NCBI RefSeq assembly: GCF_008629695.1
Contig: NZ_VWSH01000001.1
Coordinates: 337,990-401,989 of the forward strand
Source: Taibaiella lutea
GTDB lineage: Bacteria; Bacteroidota; Bacteroidia; Chitinophagales; Chitinophagaceae
Length of the DNA: 64,000 nucleotides
Reading direction: 5' to 3'
Shown here: piece by piece, positions 8,338-17,360 of the stretch
How the letters are laid out: each line of letters opens with the position of its first letter
Position numbering within the stretch: position 1 is the first letter of the stretch
Notes under the pieces: model-generated
Databases searched by the model: none
Told to the model about the DNA's origin: nothing
The model's input: only the letters and a program-made list of their open reading frames with translations
Program-made: the position numbers and the translations under genes

Positions 8338-8367
8338 CAAATGTACAGACAGGTTTTGAATAAACAA
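8338..8367 (-). promoter_or_regulatory. Housekeeping promoter of the 8.3 kb small RNA
   Basis: On the minus strand TTG and TACATTTG are separated by 19 bases, matching the Bacteroidota consensus. The expected start is about six bases after TACATTTG, near 8331. Confidence 0.6.
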
Positions 8368-8549
8368 TAGCATTAAGAAAATTTTTAGAGAAAAAATAAA
8401 CTAATATCAAGATGATGAACATAATATTGAATTATATCAATGAAATAAGCCATAATTCTTCCGGATTTGAGTCGGTATGGCAATAAAAAGTTTCGATTGC
8501 AATTCTAAAAACTAAAACCAATCTTTATGGCTTAATTATCGGGGATAAA

Positions 8550-9878
8550 ATGGAAAGAAGACTTGGACTGAGTCAGGCTACTGCAATTAATATGATAGAC
8601 ATGGTTGGTATCGGCCCGTTTATTACATTGCCAATGGTAATCAGCATGATGAATGGTCCATACTTTTTGTATGCCTGGGTTGCCGGCGCTGTTTTATCTT
8701 TTGTGGATGCCACTGTCTGGAGCGAATTGGGCGCTGCTTTTCCTAAAGCAGGCGGTTCTTATAACTTTTTAAAAGAAGCTTATGGCAAAAACAAATTGGG
8801 GCGTTACATGAGTTTCCTGTTTGTCTGGCAAACCATGATACAAGCGCCGCTGGTCATTGCTTCAGCCGCAATTGGCTTTGCAACTTATTTCTCCTATTTG
8901 TTACCGCTTAATTTTTACACTTCAAAAATAGTGAGCGGGAGCGTCGTAGTGCTTATTGTGCTTTTACTTTACCGGAAAATTGAAGACATCGGAAAAATAA
9001 GCGTATTGCTTTGGAGCGGCGTTTTGATAACCTTATTCTGGATTATCGGCGGCGGTATTGTTCATGGAAATTTCCTTTCTCCGATCAAACACATCAATGA
9101 CGGGCTTTCATTGAACTATGCTTTTATAACAGCTATTGGGTTTTCGTCTGTAAAGACGGTTTATAGTTATTTAGGCTATTACAATGTCTGTCATCTTGGT
9201 GGTGAAATAAAAAACCCTGCTGTCAATATTCCCCGCAGTATGTTTCTATCCATTGCAGGAATTGCAGCGTTGTATCTGTTAATGAATATAAGTGTGGCAA
9301 GCGTTATTCCCTGGCAGGAAGTTCACAAAGACGATTTTATTATCAGCATTTTCATGGAGAGGCTGATGGGTAACAATGCTGCAACCATCATCACCATTTT
9401 TATATTATGGGTGGCGTTTGCATCCGTTTTCTCTGCTACGTTAGGCTACAGCCGCATTCCTTATGCTGCTGCTGCCGATGGCGCTTTTTTCAAAATATTT
9501 GCCAGGCTTCACCCTACAAAAGGCTTTCCTTATATTTCCTTATTAATATTGGGCGCTATTGCATTTTTATTCAGCATGCTTTTTAAGTTATCTGAAGTAA
9601 TAAGTGCAATATTAGCCATGCGGATTCTGATTCAGTTTATCAGCCAGGCTATCGGACTTATGTTATTAAGGAGCAGAAAGAAAGGATCCGAATTTCCTTA
9701 TAAAATGCCTTTATTCCCCATACCTGCAATATTAGCTATTATTATGTGGGGAGCGCTTTTTGTAGCAACAGGAAAAGAAATGATGCTTGCCGGATTAACA
9801 GTAATAATTATAGGGACAGTAGTGTATTTTATTAAAGCCAGATTTCAAAAGGAATGGCCTTTTCAAAGCCAGGCTTAA
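8550..9878 (+). CDS. APC-family amino acid permease
   Basis: A 442-residue integral membrane protein with about 12 hydrophobic helices. The N-terminus has the APC signature of a first helix with Gly-rich break (MVGIGPFITLP) and the following helix ending in SELGAAFPKAGGSYNFL, the conserved consensus loop of amino acid/polyamine/organocation transporters. It should be a secondary amino acid or polyamine importer or exchanger in the inner membrane. It has no operon partner; the region before it is 180 bases of AT-rich DNA. The substrate cannot be told from sequence. Confidence 0.9.
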   Translation: MERRLGLSQATAINMIDMVGIGPFITLPMVISMMNGPYFLYAWVAGAVLSFVDATVWSELGAAFPKAGGSYNFLKEAYGKNKLGRYMSFLFVWQTMIQAPLVIASAAIGFATYFSYLLPLNFYTSKIVSGSVVVLIVLLLYRKIEDIGKISVLLWSGVLITLFWIIGGGIVHGNFLSPIKHINDGLSLNYAFITAIGFSSVKTVYSYLGYYNVCHLGGEIKNPAVNIPRSMFLSIAGIAALYLLMNISVASVIPWQEVHKDDFIISIFMERLMGNNAATIITIFILWVAFASVFSATLGYSRIPYAAAADGAFFKIFARLHPTKGFPYISLLILGAIAFLFSMLFKLSEVISAILAMRILIQFISQAIGLMLLRSRKKGSEFPYKMPLFPIPAILAIIMWGALFVATGKEMMLAGLTVIIIGTVVYFIKARFQKEWPFQSQA

Positions 9879-10025
9879 AATTCCTAAATCATTAAGAGTA
9901 TTTACCGGCAGCATGGATTCAAGCCTGGTTCTGTGTTCCTTGCTTTTATCCGATACCGAATCCAGGCCACGAACTCATTACAGAAGTTATTCCTGTTTAG
10001 GTTTAGTTCCAGACTCAATTAGCTA

Positions 10026-10586
10026 CTAAAGATCTTTAAAAATAGAATTTTCATCCGTGGTCTCTATTTTTATTGAAGTATTACTCAACTTCTTTTTTAC
10101 CTGCCAGACCTGGAACCAGTAAACAATAAAAGCAATAAAATAGCCGATTACGGCAAAAATGGAAAGATAAAAGATACTTAATAAATTTATAAGGAAGATG
10201 CTTGCATAGGCGATCGCAAGCCATATCCCAGCCAAAAAAGTCGGCTTATGTTCATAATAGATACCTCTGTTATCATATTCGAGTGATACTGAGTTTGCAA
10301 TTTTTACAAACAAATAAAACTGAATTATTGACATAAATGCAGTGACACCATTTCTGAGAATATTTAACAAAGAAAAATATTCATAACTCAACCATCCTAA
10401 ATTAAAAGGGATTTCGATAATCGTAGTCACGAAATGCAATAACAGTATCCAGACAATGCCCGGCTGGATTTGCCTGTTGCCGTACTGAACATTAAGCATA
10501 AGGTCCATCAGGGTCTTGACAAAAAAACAGTAAACAATAATAAAGCCTATTGTACCAATCGAAAATCCGACAGAATAAATTTCCAT
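10026..10586 (-). CDS. Hypothetical integral membrane protein
   Basis: 186 residues with about five hydrophobic helices (roughly 8-28, 45-65, 72-100, 115-130 and 132-155) and a charged C-terminal tail (KKKLSNTSIKIETTDE). No catalytic motif is visible. It lies 68 bases from the metallo-hydrolase gene on the same strand and downstream of it, so the two may be co-transcribed. The function is unknown. Confidence 0.75.
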   Translation of the reverse strand: MEIYSVGFSIGTIGFIIVYCFFVKTLMDLMLNVQYGNRQIQPGIVWILLLHFVTTIIEIPFNLGWLSYEYFSLLNILRNGVTAFMSIIQFYLFVKIANSVSLEYDNRGIYYEHKPTFLAGIWLAIAYASIFLINLLSIFYLSIFAVIGYFIAFIVYWFQVWQVKKKLSNTSIKIETTDENSIFKDL

Positions 10587-10654
10587 TTTCAGAATTTAAA
10601 GGGAGAGTATTTTCACGAAATTGAAAATACTTCATTTGATTTCAAAGCAAAAAC

Positions 10655-11380
10655 TTACAACATTTTTGCAATGGGAGTTTTTACATCATGATAAAACAAA
10701 AATTGCCAACCTTCCCTTGCGCCTTCCAAGGCCCATTCTTCACGCAGCTGCATTGCTTTTTTACCGTCAAAATCATATTTAGCGACATATTTCATTTTCA
10801 TTTGCTTGTACTGCGGCGCTTCATCTCCCCCATAAAATATAATACCGGTTTCAGATTCAATTTTAAAAACAATATGTTGCGGACAATGGCCATTTGTATG
10901 TTCGTAATGAATATATCCGTCAATCGTACCATTCTCTCCATTCAGCCAGTTTACACGATTGCAGGTTTTAAGGGGCAATAATTCTTCCACATAATAGGAT
11001 GGATAACCCGTCTGAATTGCGAAATCCATTTCATTCTGATAAATATAAAATGTTGCATTCGGAAATAAATTGATATCAATACCGCCTGCATGGTCCTTAT
11101 GCAAATGAGAGAGCAAAATCTTGGTTACATCTTCAGGATGAATATTGTGCTTTTTTAAATTGTCAGGCAAATGCGCAACGCCATCAGGGTTATTGAAGCC
11201 CAAACCTGTATCGAGTAGAATAATATCTTTATCGTTTACAATAACAAAGGGCTGTACTTCTACAAGCAAAGAGCCCGTAGGCCTGTCATTCAGCTCATCA
11301 TTCGTCTGGTTAAAAGGACGGAAAATTTTATCATGTCCAATCGTAAAAGTTCCTTCTGAAAGCGGGAAAATCTGAGTCAT
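10655..11380 (-). CDS. Metallo-beta-lactamase-fold hydrolase
   Basis: A 241-residue cytosolic protein of the metallo-beta-lactamase superfamily. The signature HxHxDH appears as LLSHLHKDHAGGID near residue 93, an early Asp strand as IILLDTGLGF, a third His in TNGHCPQHIVF and the bridging Asp in IFYGGDEAP. These would bind two metal ions. The architecture and length fit the N-acyl homoserine lactonase/quorum-quenching-like group, but many hydrolases share it, so the substrate is open. It lies upstream of the 186-residue membrane protein. A repeat-rich intergenic region separates it from divergent purM. Confidence 0.9.
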   Translation of the reverse strand: MTQIFPLSEGTFTIGHDKIFRPFNQTNDELNDRPTGSLLVEVQPFVIVNDKDIILLDTGLGFNNPDGVAHLPDNLKKHNIHPEDVTKILLSHLHKDHAGGIDINLFPNATFYIYQNEMDFAIQTGYPSYYVEELLPLKTCNRVNWLNGENGTIDGYIHYEHTNGHCPQHIVFKIESETGIIFYGGDEAPQYKQMKMKYVAKYDFDGKKAMQLREEWALEGAREGWQFLFYHDVKTPIAKML

Positions 11381-11525
11381 TATTAGTCTTTAGTTGTTAG
11401 TGGTTAGTCGTTAGCAAATAGTAACAGGTATTAATATTGAATAATGTGGAATTAATCGATTATCAATCTGAACGAAAAAAACCAAATATTATAAAATACC
11501 AAGAACTAACCACTATCGACTAATA
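11379..11525. repeat. Inverted-repeat pair flanking an intergenic segment
   Basis: TTATTAGTC followed by TAGTTGTTAGTGGTTAGT at about 11380-11407 recurs in reverse complement at about 11502-11525 (ACTAACCACTATCGACTAATAA). Together they bracket about 100 bases of AT-rich DNA. The left copy is made of short TTAGT-like steps. This looks like a degenerate small non-autonomous element or a foldback structure, and it sits directly next to the purM promoter. Confidence 0.5.
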
Positions 11526-11537
11526 AACTTAAAATCT

Positions 11538-11545
11538 TACCTTTG
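11538..11545 (+). promoter_or_regulatory. Promoter -7 element of purM
   Basis: TACCTTTG matches TAnnTTTG and places the start of transcription near 11551, about 15 bases before the ATG. No good -33 TTG is present. Confidence 0.45.
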
Positions 11546-11565
11546 CACTCCAATATAATTTTTGC

Positions 11566-12735
11566 ATGAATCCTCAAGACCGCTATGCCCTCAGAGGCGT
11601 ATCCGCACAAAAAGAAGAAGTTCACAAAGCCGTGGCAAAGTTAGACAAAGGACTGTATCCAAAAGCCTTTTGTAAAATATATCCTGATTATTGGGGTAAT
11701 GATGAAGACTATTGCAATATCATGCATGCTGACGGGGCAGGAACCAAGTCGATTCTTGCTTATATGTATTGGAAAGAAACCGGAGACAGAAGTGTTTGGA
11801 AAGGTGTTGCCATTGATTCTATTGTAATGAATATTGATGACATGCTTTGTGTAGGCGCAACCGGTCCTTTTACTTATTCTTCCACCATTGGCCGCAATAA
11901 GCATCTTATTCCGGGCGAAGCTATCGGAGATATCATTAATGGTTCTCAGGAATTTTTCGATACTTTAAAAACTTACGGTATTGAAGTTCATTTTATGGGC
12001 GGAGAAACGGCTGATGTTGGTGATGTGGTAAGGACCATTATTGTCGATGGTACAATGGCTTGCCGCATGCCACGTAAAAAGATTGTAACTACTGATAATA
12101 TTGCTCCGGGTGATGTTATTGTTTCCTTCGCATCTTATGGACAAGCTATTTATGAAACGGAATATAACAGCGGTATCGGCAGTAATGGTCTGACCAGTGC
12201 CCGTCATGAGTTATTGCATCATGATTATGCTGCTAAGTACCCGGAAAGTGTTGACCCTGGTTTACCAAAAGAAGTGGTATATAATGGTAAGTTCAAAATG
12301 ACCGATGCAACTGAAACACCTTTAGATGCAGGCAAAATGATTCTTTCGCCGACCCGCACTTATGCGCCTTTAGTATTGAAAGCATTGGAACAACATGCCG
12401 ATAAGATTCACGGCATCATCCATTGCAGCGGTGGCGGACAAACAAAATGTTTACATTATTTACCGCAAGGCCTGAAAATAACCAAGAACAACTTATTGCC
12501 GGCGCCACCTATTTTCAGGATGATACAGGAAGCTGCAGGAACAGACTGGAGAGAAATGTATCAGGTTTTTAATATGGGCCAGAGGCTTGAAATATTTACG
12601 GATAAAGCAACAGCAGACGCATTGGTTGAATTAGCTGCAACCTTTCATATAGAAGCACAAATCAGCGGCTATGTTGAAGCAGCAGAAAAGAACGGATTGG
12701 TTATTGAAAGCGAGTTCGGAAGATTTGAATATTAA
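11566..12735 (+). CDS. purM: Phosphoribosylformylglycinamidine cyclo-ligase
   Basis: 389 residues. This is the AIR synthetase of purine biosynthesis, which closes the imidazole ring of FGAM using ATP. The N-terminal AIRS domain has MHADGAGTKS near residue 53 and NIDDMLCVGA near residue 88. The loop HFMGGETADVGDVV near residue 142 is the conserved glycine-rich/acidic region of PurM. The C-terminal AIRS_C domain includes GIIHCSGGGQTKCL. The protein is longer than the E. coli enzyme (about 345), as is usual for the Bacteroidota type. It is cytosolic and monocistronic, with a hairpin at 12779. Confidence 0.93.
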   Translation: MNPQDRYALRGVSAQKEEVHKAVAKLDKGLYPKAFCKIYPDYWGNDEDYCNIMHADGAGTKSILAYMYWKETGDRSVWKGVAIDSIVMNIDDMLCVGATGPFTYSSTIGRNKHLIPGEAIGDIINGSQEFFDTLKTYGIEVHFMGGETADVGDVVRTIIVDGTMACRMPRKKIVTTDNIAPGDVIVSFASYGQAIYETEYNSGIGSNGLTSARHELLHHDYAAKYPESVDPGLPKEVVYNGKFKMTDATETPLDAGKMILSPTRTYAPLVLKALEQHADKIHGIIHCSGGGQTKCLHYLPQGLKITKNNLLPAPPIFRMIQEAAGTDWREMYQVFNMGQRLEIFTDKATADALVELAATFHIEAQISGYVEAAEKNGLVIESEFGRFEY

Positions 12736-12778
12736 ACATTGAGATGCTGGACATCAGATGTTAGATATAAAATTGTAG

Positions 12779-12798
12779 AGACGCGCGATTGCGCGTCT
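12779..12798 (+). terminator. Terminator of purM
   Basis: AGACGCGC and GCGCGTCT form a GC-rich stem followed by TTTAT. It lies 44 bases after the stop codon. Confidence 0.6.
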
Positions 12799-12859
12799 TT
12801 ATCGTTAAATGATTAAAGCAACAAAAGCATAGTAATCACAGAATCAAAGTTCAGACAAC

Positions 12860-15358
12860 ATGTTATTAAGCGATATACAGAAGGCAACTAAGGCTGAATT
12901 AATTTCAGAAGAAACGAAGACAATAGAAATCGATGAGTTACTTATTGATAGCAGAAAGATTGCAAATGCAGACACAGCATTATTTATAGCCATTAGAGGC
13001 AGCCACCGCGATGGACATCAATTTATTGCAGATGCTTATAAAAAAGGCGTCCGTGTATTTTTAATAAGCGAAAAAATAGAGCAAGGTCTTTACCCCTATG
13101 CAAGCTTTTTGAAAGTCAATGATACCGTAGCTGCATTACAGCAATTAGCAGCGTATCACAGGAATCAATATCATTTTCCCATCATTGGTATAACAGGTAG
13201 CAATGGTAAAACCATTGTGAAGGAATGGTTGTTTCAATTACTTTCTGCCGATTATAAAATTGTAAGAAGTCCCAAAAGTTATAATTCTCAGATTGGCGTA
13301 CCTCTTTCTGTATGGGGCATTGAGGCACATCATAACCTTGGCATATTTGAAGCGGGTATTTCGCAACCGGGAGAGATGAATAATTCAGAAAAAGTGCTAC
13401 ATCCTGATATTGGCATTTTTACAAATATCGGTGAAGCACATAGCGAAGGTTTCATGAATCAACGCCAGAAAATAAATGAAAAGCTGGCCTTATTCAGGCA
13501 AACAAAAGAACTCATTTACTGTAAGGATCATCATGAACTGAATGAATCGATTGTTCAATATGCGCATCAGGTAAGAAATAACCCTGACAATCCTTTGAAA
13601 CTGTTTACATGGTCGCAAAAGTCGGATGCAACATTGCGTATTCATAGTATTGAAAGAGAAAACAATGTTTCTGTTATCAAAGCCAGTTACGAAGACAAAG
13701 AAAGAACGATAACGATTCCGTTTATTGACCACGCTTATATTGAAGATGCAATTCATTGCTGGTGTGTTTTATTGCTGTTAAAATTGGACGACGCGGTTAT
13801 TGCAGAAAGAATGCTGCACCTTCATGCTGTTGCAATGCGCTTGCAATTATTGCATGGAATGGATAACTGCACCATCATTAATGATACTTATAATTCAGAT
13901 CTTACTTCTTTGCAGATTGCGCTTGACTTTCTGGAGCAACAGCGGCAACATCCGCGTAAGACGGTTATACTTTCTGATATGTTGCAAATGGGGAAACCCG
14001 ACCGTGATTTGTATGAAGAGGTTGCCGACCTTATTCATCAAAAAAACATTTATCGCATCATTTGCATCGGGCCTGCTTTATATAAGAACAAAGAAGCATT
14101 CAGGAAATACAAAAAGCTACGCAGCATTTTCTTTAAATCTACTGATGAATTATTGAAAAAGCTACACATGATTACTTTTGAAAACGAAGCTATATTACTG
14201 AAAGGTGCGCGTAGCTTCCGCTTTGAAAAGATTGAAAAACTACTGGAACAAAAAATCCACAAAACCGTACTTGAAATCAATCTTACTGCCATACAACACA
14301 ACCTGAATGTATATCGCGACCTTTTACCAAAAGGCGTTAAAACAATGGCGATGGTAAAAGCTTACAGTTATGGCAGCGGTAGTTATGAAATAGCAAACCT
14401 CTTACAGTTTGAAGGCATTGATTATCTTACGGTTGCTTATGTGGATGAAGGCGTAGCATTGCGAAAAGCAGGTATTACGGCACCAATTATGGTTATGAGC
14501 CCGGAAGCTGCTGCGTTCGACAGAATGATTAGCTGGAAACTGGAACCTGAAATTTTCAGTATAGATTCATTGCAATCATTTTTAAAAATTGCAAATGCAT
14601 TTAATGAGCAACACTACCCTATCCATATCAAATTGGATACGGGAATGCACCGGTTAGGCTTTATGAAGCATGAACTGGATGCTTTGATTGCCGAGTTAAA
14701 AAATAATAATGCATCTAAAGTAGTAAGTATCTTCAGTCATCTGGCAGGTAGTGATGCCGCCGATTTTGACGGTTTTACCGAAGAGCAGGCTATGCATTTT
14801 AATGAAATGAGTAAATATCTTAAAGATGCGTTAGAGATCAATCCTTTATTGCATCTGGTAAATTCTTCCGGAATTACACGCCATCCGGAATTATATTATG
14901 ATATGGTGCGTCTTGGAATCGGCATGTACGGTTTTGACGGGAGCAATAAAATCCAATCGCAACTCAGGCACATCGGCACATTGAAAACAACCATTGCACA
15001 GATAAAGGAATTGCCCAAAGGTGAAACCGTCGGTTACAGCCGAAAAGGTATATTGAAACACGAAAGTAAGATTGCGACAGTAAGCATTGGCTATGCCGAC
15101 GGTTATTTCCGTGATTTTGGAAATGGAATCGGGCACATGCTCGTTAATGGTCAACCTGCTAAAATCATCGGTTCTGTTTGCATGGATATGTGCATGCTGG
15201 ATATTTCAGGCATTGAAAATGTGAAAGTTGGCGATGAAGTCATTGTATTTGGTAATGATTTACCTGTAAGCACTCTGGCAGATTGGGCAAAGACGATCCC
15301 TTATGAAATACTGACAAGCATCTCACAAAGAGTAAACAGAATTTATGTAAATGAATAA
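12860..15358 (+). CDS. Bifunctional MurF ligase / alanine racemase
   Basis: 832 residues combining two steps of D-Ala supply for peptidoglycan. Residues 1 to about 455 are UDP-MurNAc-tripeptide:D-Ala-D-Ala ligase (MurF), with the ATP-binding GITGSNGKT near 112, the NDTYNSD motif near 344 and the C-terminal Mur ligase domain. Residues about 465-832 are a PLP-dependent alanine racemase: the lysine that binds PLP is in MVKAYSYGSG near 498, and the second catalytic Tyr is in VGYSRKG near 725. The fusion is characteristic of Bacteroidota. It would make D-Ala and use D-Ala-D-Ala in the cytosol. A palindromic terminator follows at 15371. Confidence 0.96.
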   Translation: MLLSDIQKATKAELISEETKTIEIDELLIDSRKIANADTALFIAIRGSHRDGHQFIADAYKKGVRVFLISEKIEQGLYPYASFLKVNDTVAALQQLAAYHRNQYHFPIIGITGSNGKTIVKEWLFQLLSADYKIVRSPKSYNSQIGVPLSVWGIEAHHNLGIFEAGISQPGEMNNSEKVLHPDIGIFTNIGEAHSEGFMNQRQKINEKLALFRQTKELIYCKDHHELNESIVQYAHQVRNNPDNPLKLFTWSQKSDATLRIHSIERENNVSVIKASYEDKERTITIPFIDHAYIEDAIHCWCVLLLLKLDDAVIAERMLHLHAVAMRLQLLHGMDNCTIINDTYNSDLTSLQIALDFLEQQRQHPRKTVILSDMLQMGKPDRDLYEEVADLIHQKNIYRIICIGPALYKNKEAFRKYKKLRSIFFKSTDELLKKLHMITFENEAILLKGARSFRFEKIEKLLEQKIHKTVLEINLTAIQHNLNVYRDLLPKGVKTMAMVKAYSYGSGSYEIANLLQFEGIDYLTVAYVDEGVALRKAGITAPIMVMSPEAAAFDRMISWKLEPEIFSIDSLQSFLKIANAFNEQHYPIHIKLDTGMHRLGFMKHELDALIAELKNNNASKVVSIFSHLAGSDAADFDGFTEEQAMHFNEMSKYLKDALEINPLLHLVNSSGITRHPELYYDMVRLGIGMYGFDGSNKIQSQLRHIGTLKTTIAQIKELPKGETVGYSRKGILKHESKIATVSIGYADGYFRDFGNGIGHMLVNGQPAKIIGSVCMDMCMLDISGIENVKVGDEVIVFGNDLPVSTLADWAKTIPYEILTSISQRVNRIYVNE

Positions 15359-15370
15359 AAAGCCAAAAAT

Positions 15371-15400
15371 GAGAGCAATTGCTCTCGTTTCTATTTTATA
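15371..15400 (+). terminator. Terminator of murF-alr
   Basis: The perfect 16-base palindrome GAGAGCAATTGCTCTC is followed by GTTTCTATTTT. Confidence 0.6.
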
Positions 15401-15550
15401 GATATAAAATCTATGTAAAAACGACTTAAAATTCAGAAAATTGAAATAAAGGCATCCCCCAACATAAAAATTATTCAGGCCGTCTTTGCATAATAGGAAT
15501 AGAATGCTTATTATTGTGAGCAATTCTTTTGAGTAAAACTTAAATACAGA

Positions 15551-16720
15551 ATGAATCTACGTAAACGCTATTGTATATTGGCCGCATCGGCTATGTTAGC
15601 TATAACCGGCCTTAATTCCTGCAAAAAAGATTATAGCCCTGACACACCATTGCCGGTAACTTATTCCCAATCATTGTTTGTTGGCAGCGATAATCAAATC
15701 ATTTACGCATTAGACCCTATTTCTCTTGAAAAGAAATGGAAGTTTTCTGCTGACGGTGAAATTTTATCTACACCGCTTGTAAAAGATAAAGTTTTGTATG
15801 TCGGTACTTCAAAAGGAACACTGTACTCCATTAATGCACAAACCGGTGTAAAAATAAATTCTATAAGTTACAGCAATGCCATAATCGGCACACCTATATT
15901 CAGAGGCGATATGCTTTTAGTAGTAGAAGGAACAAAACTACATACACTTAAAGCTGACCTGACCGACTATTATGTTCTCCCTTCTACTAATACGAATGTG
16001 TTTGACATGGGGGGAAGTATTAACTCTTCACCTGCTATTCATAATATCGCGGGCGGTTTTCAGAAAGCTATCTTTATTTCCGGCATGAATAATAATGTAG
16101 TTGCATTAAATGATCTTCTGCAAGTATTGTGGACATTTACACCTGCCGAGCCCGGTGCATTTTATTCTTCTCCATGTGTGGTAAATGACAGTTTTGTTTA
16201 TGTAGGAAATGACAACGGAAATGTTTATGCTATCAAATCTCTGAATGGAACACAGAAATGGAGTTTCACAACAGGCGCACAGGTACGTAGCTCCCCGATT
16301 CAAATTGGCGGCAATGTATTAGTCGGCAGTGATGACCGTAATTTCTATTCTGTCGATTCAGCAACAGGTTTACTGCGCTGGAAAGTTCAGACGGGTGATG
16401 CCATCCAGTCTTCTCCGGTAGTTTTCAATCAAAATGTTTATTTCGGAAGCTATGATTCCAAATTTTATTGCATAGATATAATTGATGGTCACGTTGTATG
16501 GCAAGTCCCTACACAGGCGCTTATAAAATCTTCGCCGGTGGCATTTAACGGAGATATCTATTTTGGCGGTTTTGACAAATTATTATATCGTCTGGATGCT
16601 ACAACCGGCGCACAACGCGTTACGCCATACAGAATTAACGGGCAAATGGCTACATCTCCTGTTATAGATGATATTTCAAAAGTTTATGTGCCATCAATAA
16701 GCGGCGACTACAGATATTAA
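15551..16720 (+). CDS. PQQ-like beta-propeller lipoprotein
   Basis: 389 residues. A lipoprotein signal ends in ITGLNSC, then comes an eight-bladed-type propeller built of repeats with the pattern x-[VI]-Y-x-[GA]-[ST]-x-D-x-x-[LFV]-Y-x-[IL]-[DN]-x2-[ST]-G-x3-W-x-[FV]. The blades include LFVGSDNQIIYALD, LYVGTSKGTLYSIN, VYVGNDNGNVYAI and LVGSDDRNFYSVD. Related proteins include BamB of the outer-membrane assembly machinery and PQQ-dependent dehydrogenases. No PQQ-binding catalytic Asp or Cys pair is evident, so a scaffold role is more likely than an enzyme. It has its own terminator. Which complex it joins is not known. Confidence 0.85.
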   Translation: MNLRKRYCILAASAMLAITGLNSCKKDYSPDTPLPVTYSQSLFVGSDNQIIYALDPISLEKKWKFSADGEILSTPLVKDKVLYVGTSKGTLYSINAQTGVKINSISYSNAIIGTPIFRGDMLLVVEGTKLHTLKADLTDYYVLPSTNTNVFDMGGSINSSPAIHNIAGGFQKAIFISGMNNNVVALNDLLQVLWTFTPAEPGAFYSSPCVVNDSFVYVGNDNGNVYAIKSLNGTQKWSFTTGAQVRSSPIQIGGNVLVGSDDRNFYSVDSATGLLRWKVQTGDAIQSSPVVFNQNVYFGSYDSKFYCIDIIDGHVVWQVPTQALIKSSPVAFNGDIYFGGFDKLLYRLDATTGAQRVTPYRINGQMATSPVIDDISKVYVPSISGDYRY

Positions 16721-16739
16721 TAGAAAAATATTATAATTT

Positions 16740-16770
16740 AAAAAAGCGGCCTGATTCAGGTCGCTTTTTT
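16740..16770 (+). terminator. Terminator of the propeller gene
   Basis: AAAAAGCGGCCTGA and TCAGGTCGCTTTTTT form a stem with a T6 tail. Confidence 0.8.
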
Positions 16771-16893
16771 AAATTTAGCCTGAGGGAAAACTTTTATTGA
16801 AATAAGAATATAATTTTCCCGATTATTCTTTGTTGATAAAAAACAATTTACTTACTTAGCAACTATCTATTAATATAAAAAAAGAAATTTCCT

Positions 16894-17304
16894 ATGCTAA
16901 AAATCGGAGACGAGTTTCGTCACAAGTTCAGTTATACACAAGAAGATGTAGATGGATATGCAAAAGTAAGCGGCGATACTAATCCATTGCATATAGATCC
17001 TCAGGCAGGAAAAGAAAGCATGTTTGGCCGTAATATTATTCACGGTTTTCTGGGAGCGAGTGTTTTTACCAAAATTTTCGGAACGCTATGGTATGCTGAT
17101 GGTCATGTATATATGAGCCAGAATATTAAATGGCTAAAACCTATGTTCACCGACCAGGAATATGAAGCAGTGGTAAGAGTAAAAGAGATTTTCCCTGATA
17201 AAAACAGAGTGACTTATGAATGTCTGGTATATGATGTAGCGTCAGGAGACCAGACGATTGCAGCAGAAGCTACACTTATGAATAAGAAACAGTACGTTTG
17301 GTAA
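16894..17304 (+). CDS. MaoC-like (R)-enoyl-CoA hydratase
   Basis: 136 residues with a hot-dog fold. The MaoC signature is present: DTNPLHIDPQAG near residue 28 supplies the catalytic Asp/His, and GRNIIHGFLGASV near residue 47 supplies the second Gly/His motif. Family members hydrate trans-2-enoyl-CoA to (R)-3-hydroxyacyl-CoA. It could act in fatty acid degradation or precursor supply; no neighbouring beta-oxidation genes are present, although an acyl-CoA dehydrogenase lies at 21.5 kb. The cytosolic location follows from the lack of a signal. Family secure, substrate not. Confidence 0.9.
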   Translation: MLKIGDEFRHKFSYTQEDVDGYAKVSGDTNPLHIDPQAGKESMFGRNIIHGFLGASVFTKIFGTLWYADGHVYMSQNIKWLKPMFTDQEYEAVVRVKEIFPDKNRVTYECLVYDVASGDQTIAAEATLMNKKQYVW

Positions 17305-17324
17305 TTATATCCCAACCATAATTT

Positions 17325-17357
17325 AAAAAAGATGCCGCCATACGGCATCTTTTTTGT
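17325..17357. terminator. Bidirectional terminator
   Basis: AAAAAAGATGCCG and CGGCATCTTTTTT form a stem with A and T flanks between two converging genes. Confidence 0.85.
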
Positions 17358-17360
17358 TTT

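Larger units (their letters stand above)
8080..8549. other. 470-base intergenic region holding a small RNA gene
   Basis: No protein gene is credible here. A hairpin at 8225-8251 (AATCATTT/AAATGATT, T-rich on the minus strand) and the small RNA gene at 8276-8332 with its promoter are described separately. From about 8370 to 8549 the sequence is AT-rich and presumably holds the promoter of the permease; I see no further structure there. Confidence 0.5.

Noticed and set aside
8329-8370. A 13-codon plus-strand ORF (MKTQMYRQVLNKQ)
   Set aside because: It coincides with the promoter and 5' part of the minus-strand RNA and has no ribosome binding site or conserved amino-acid run typical of a leader peptide.
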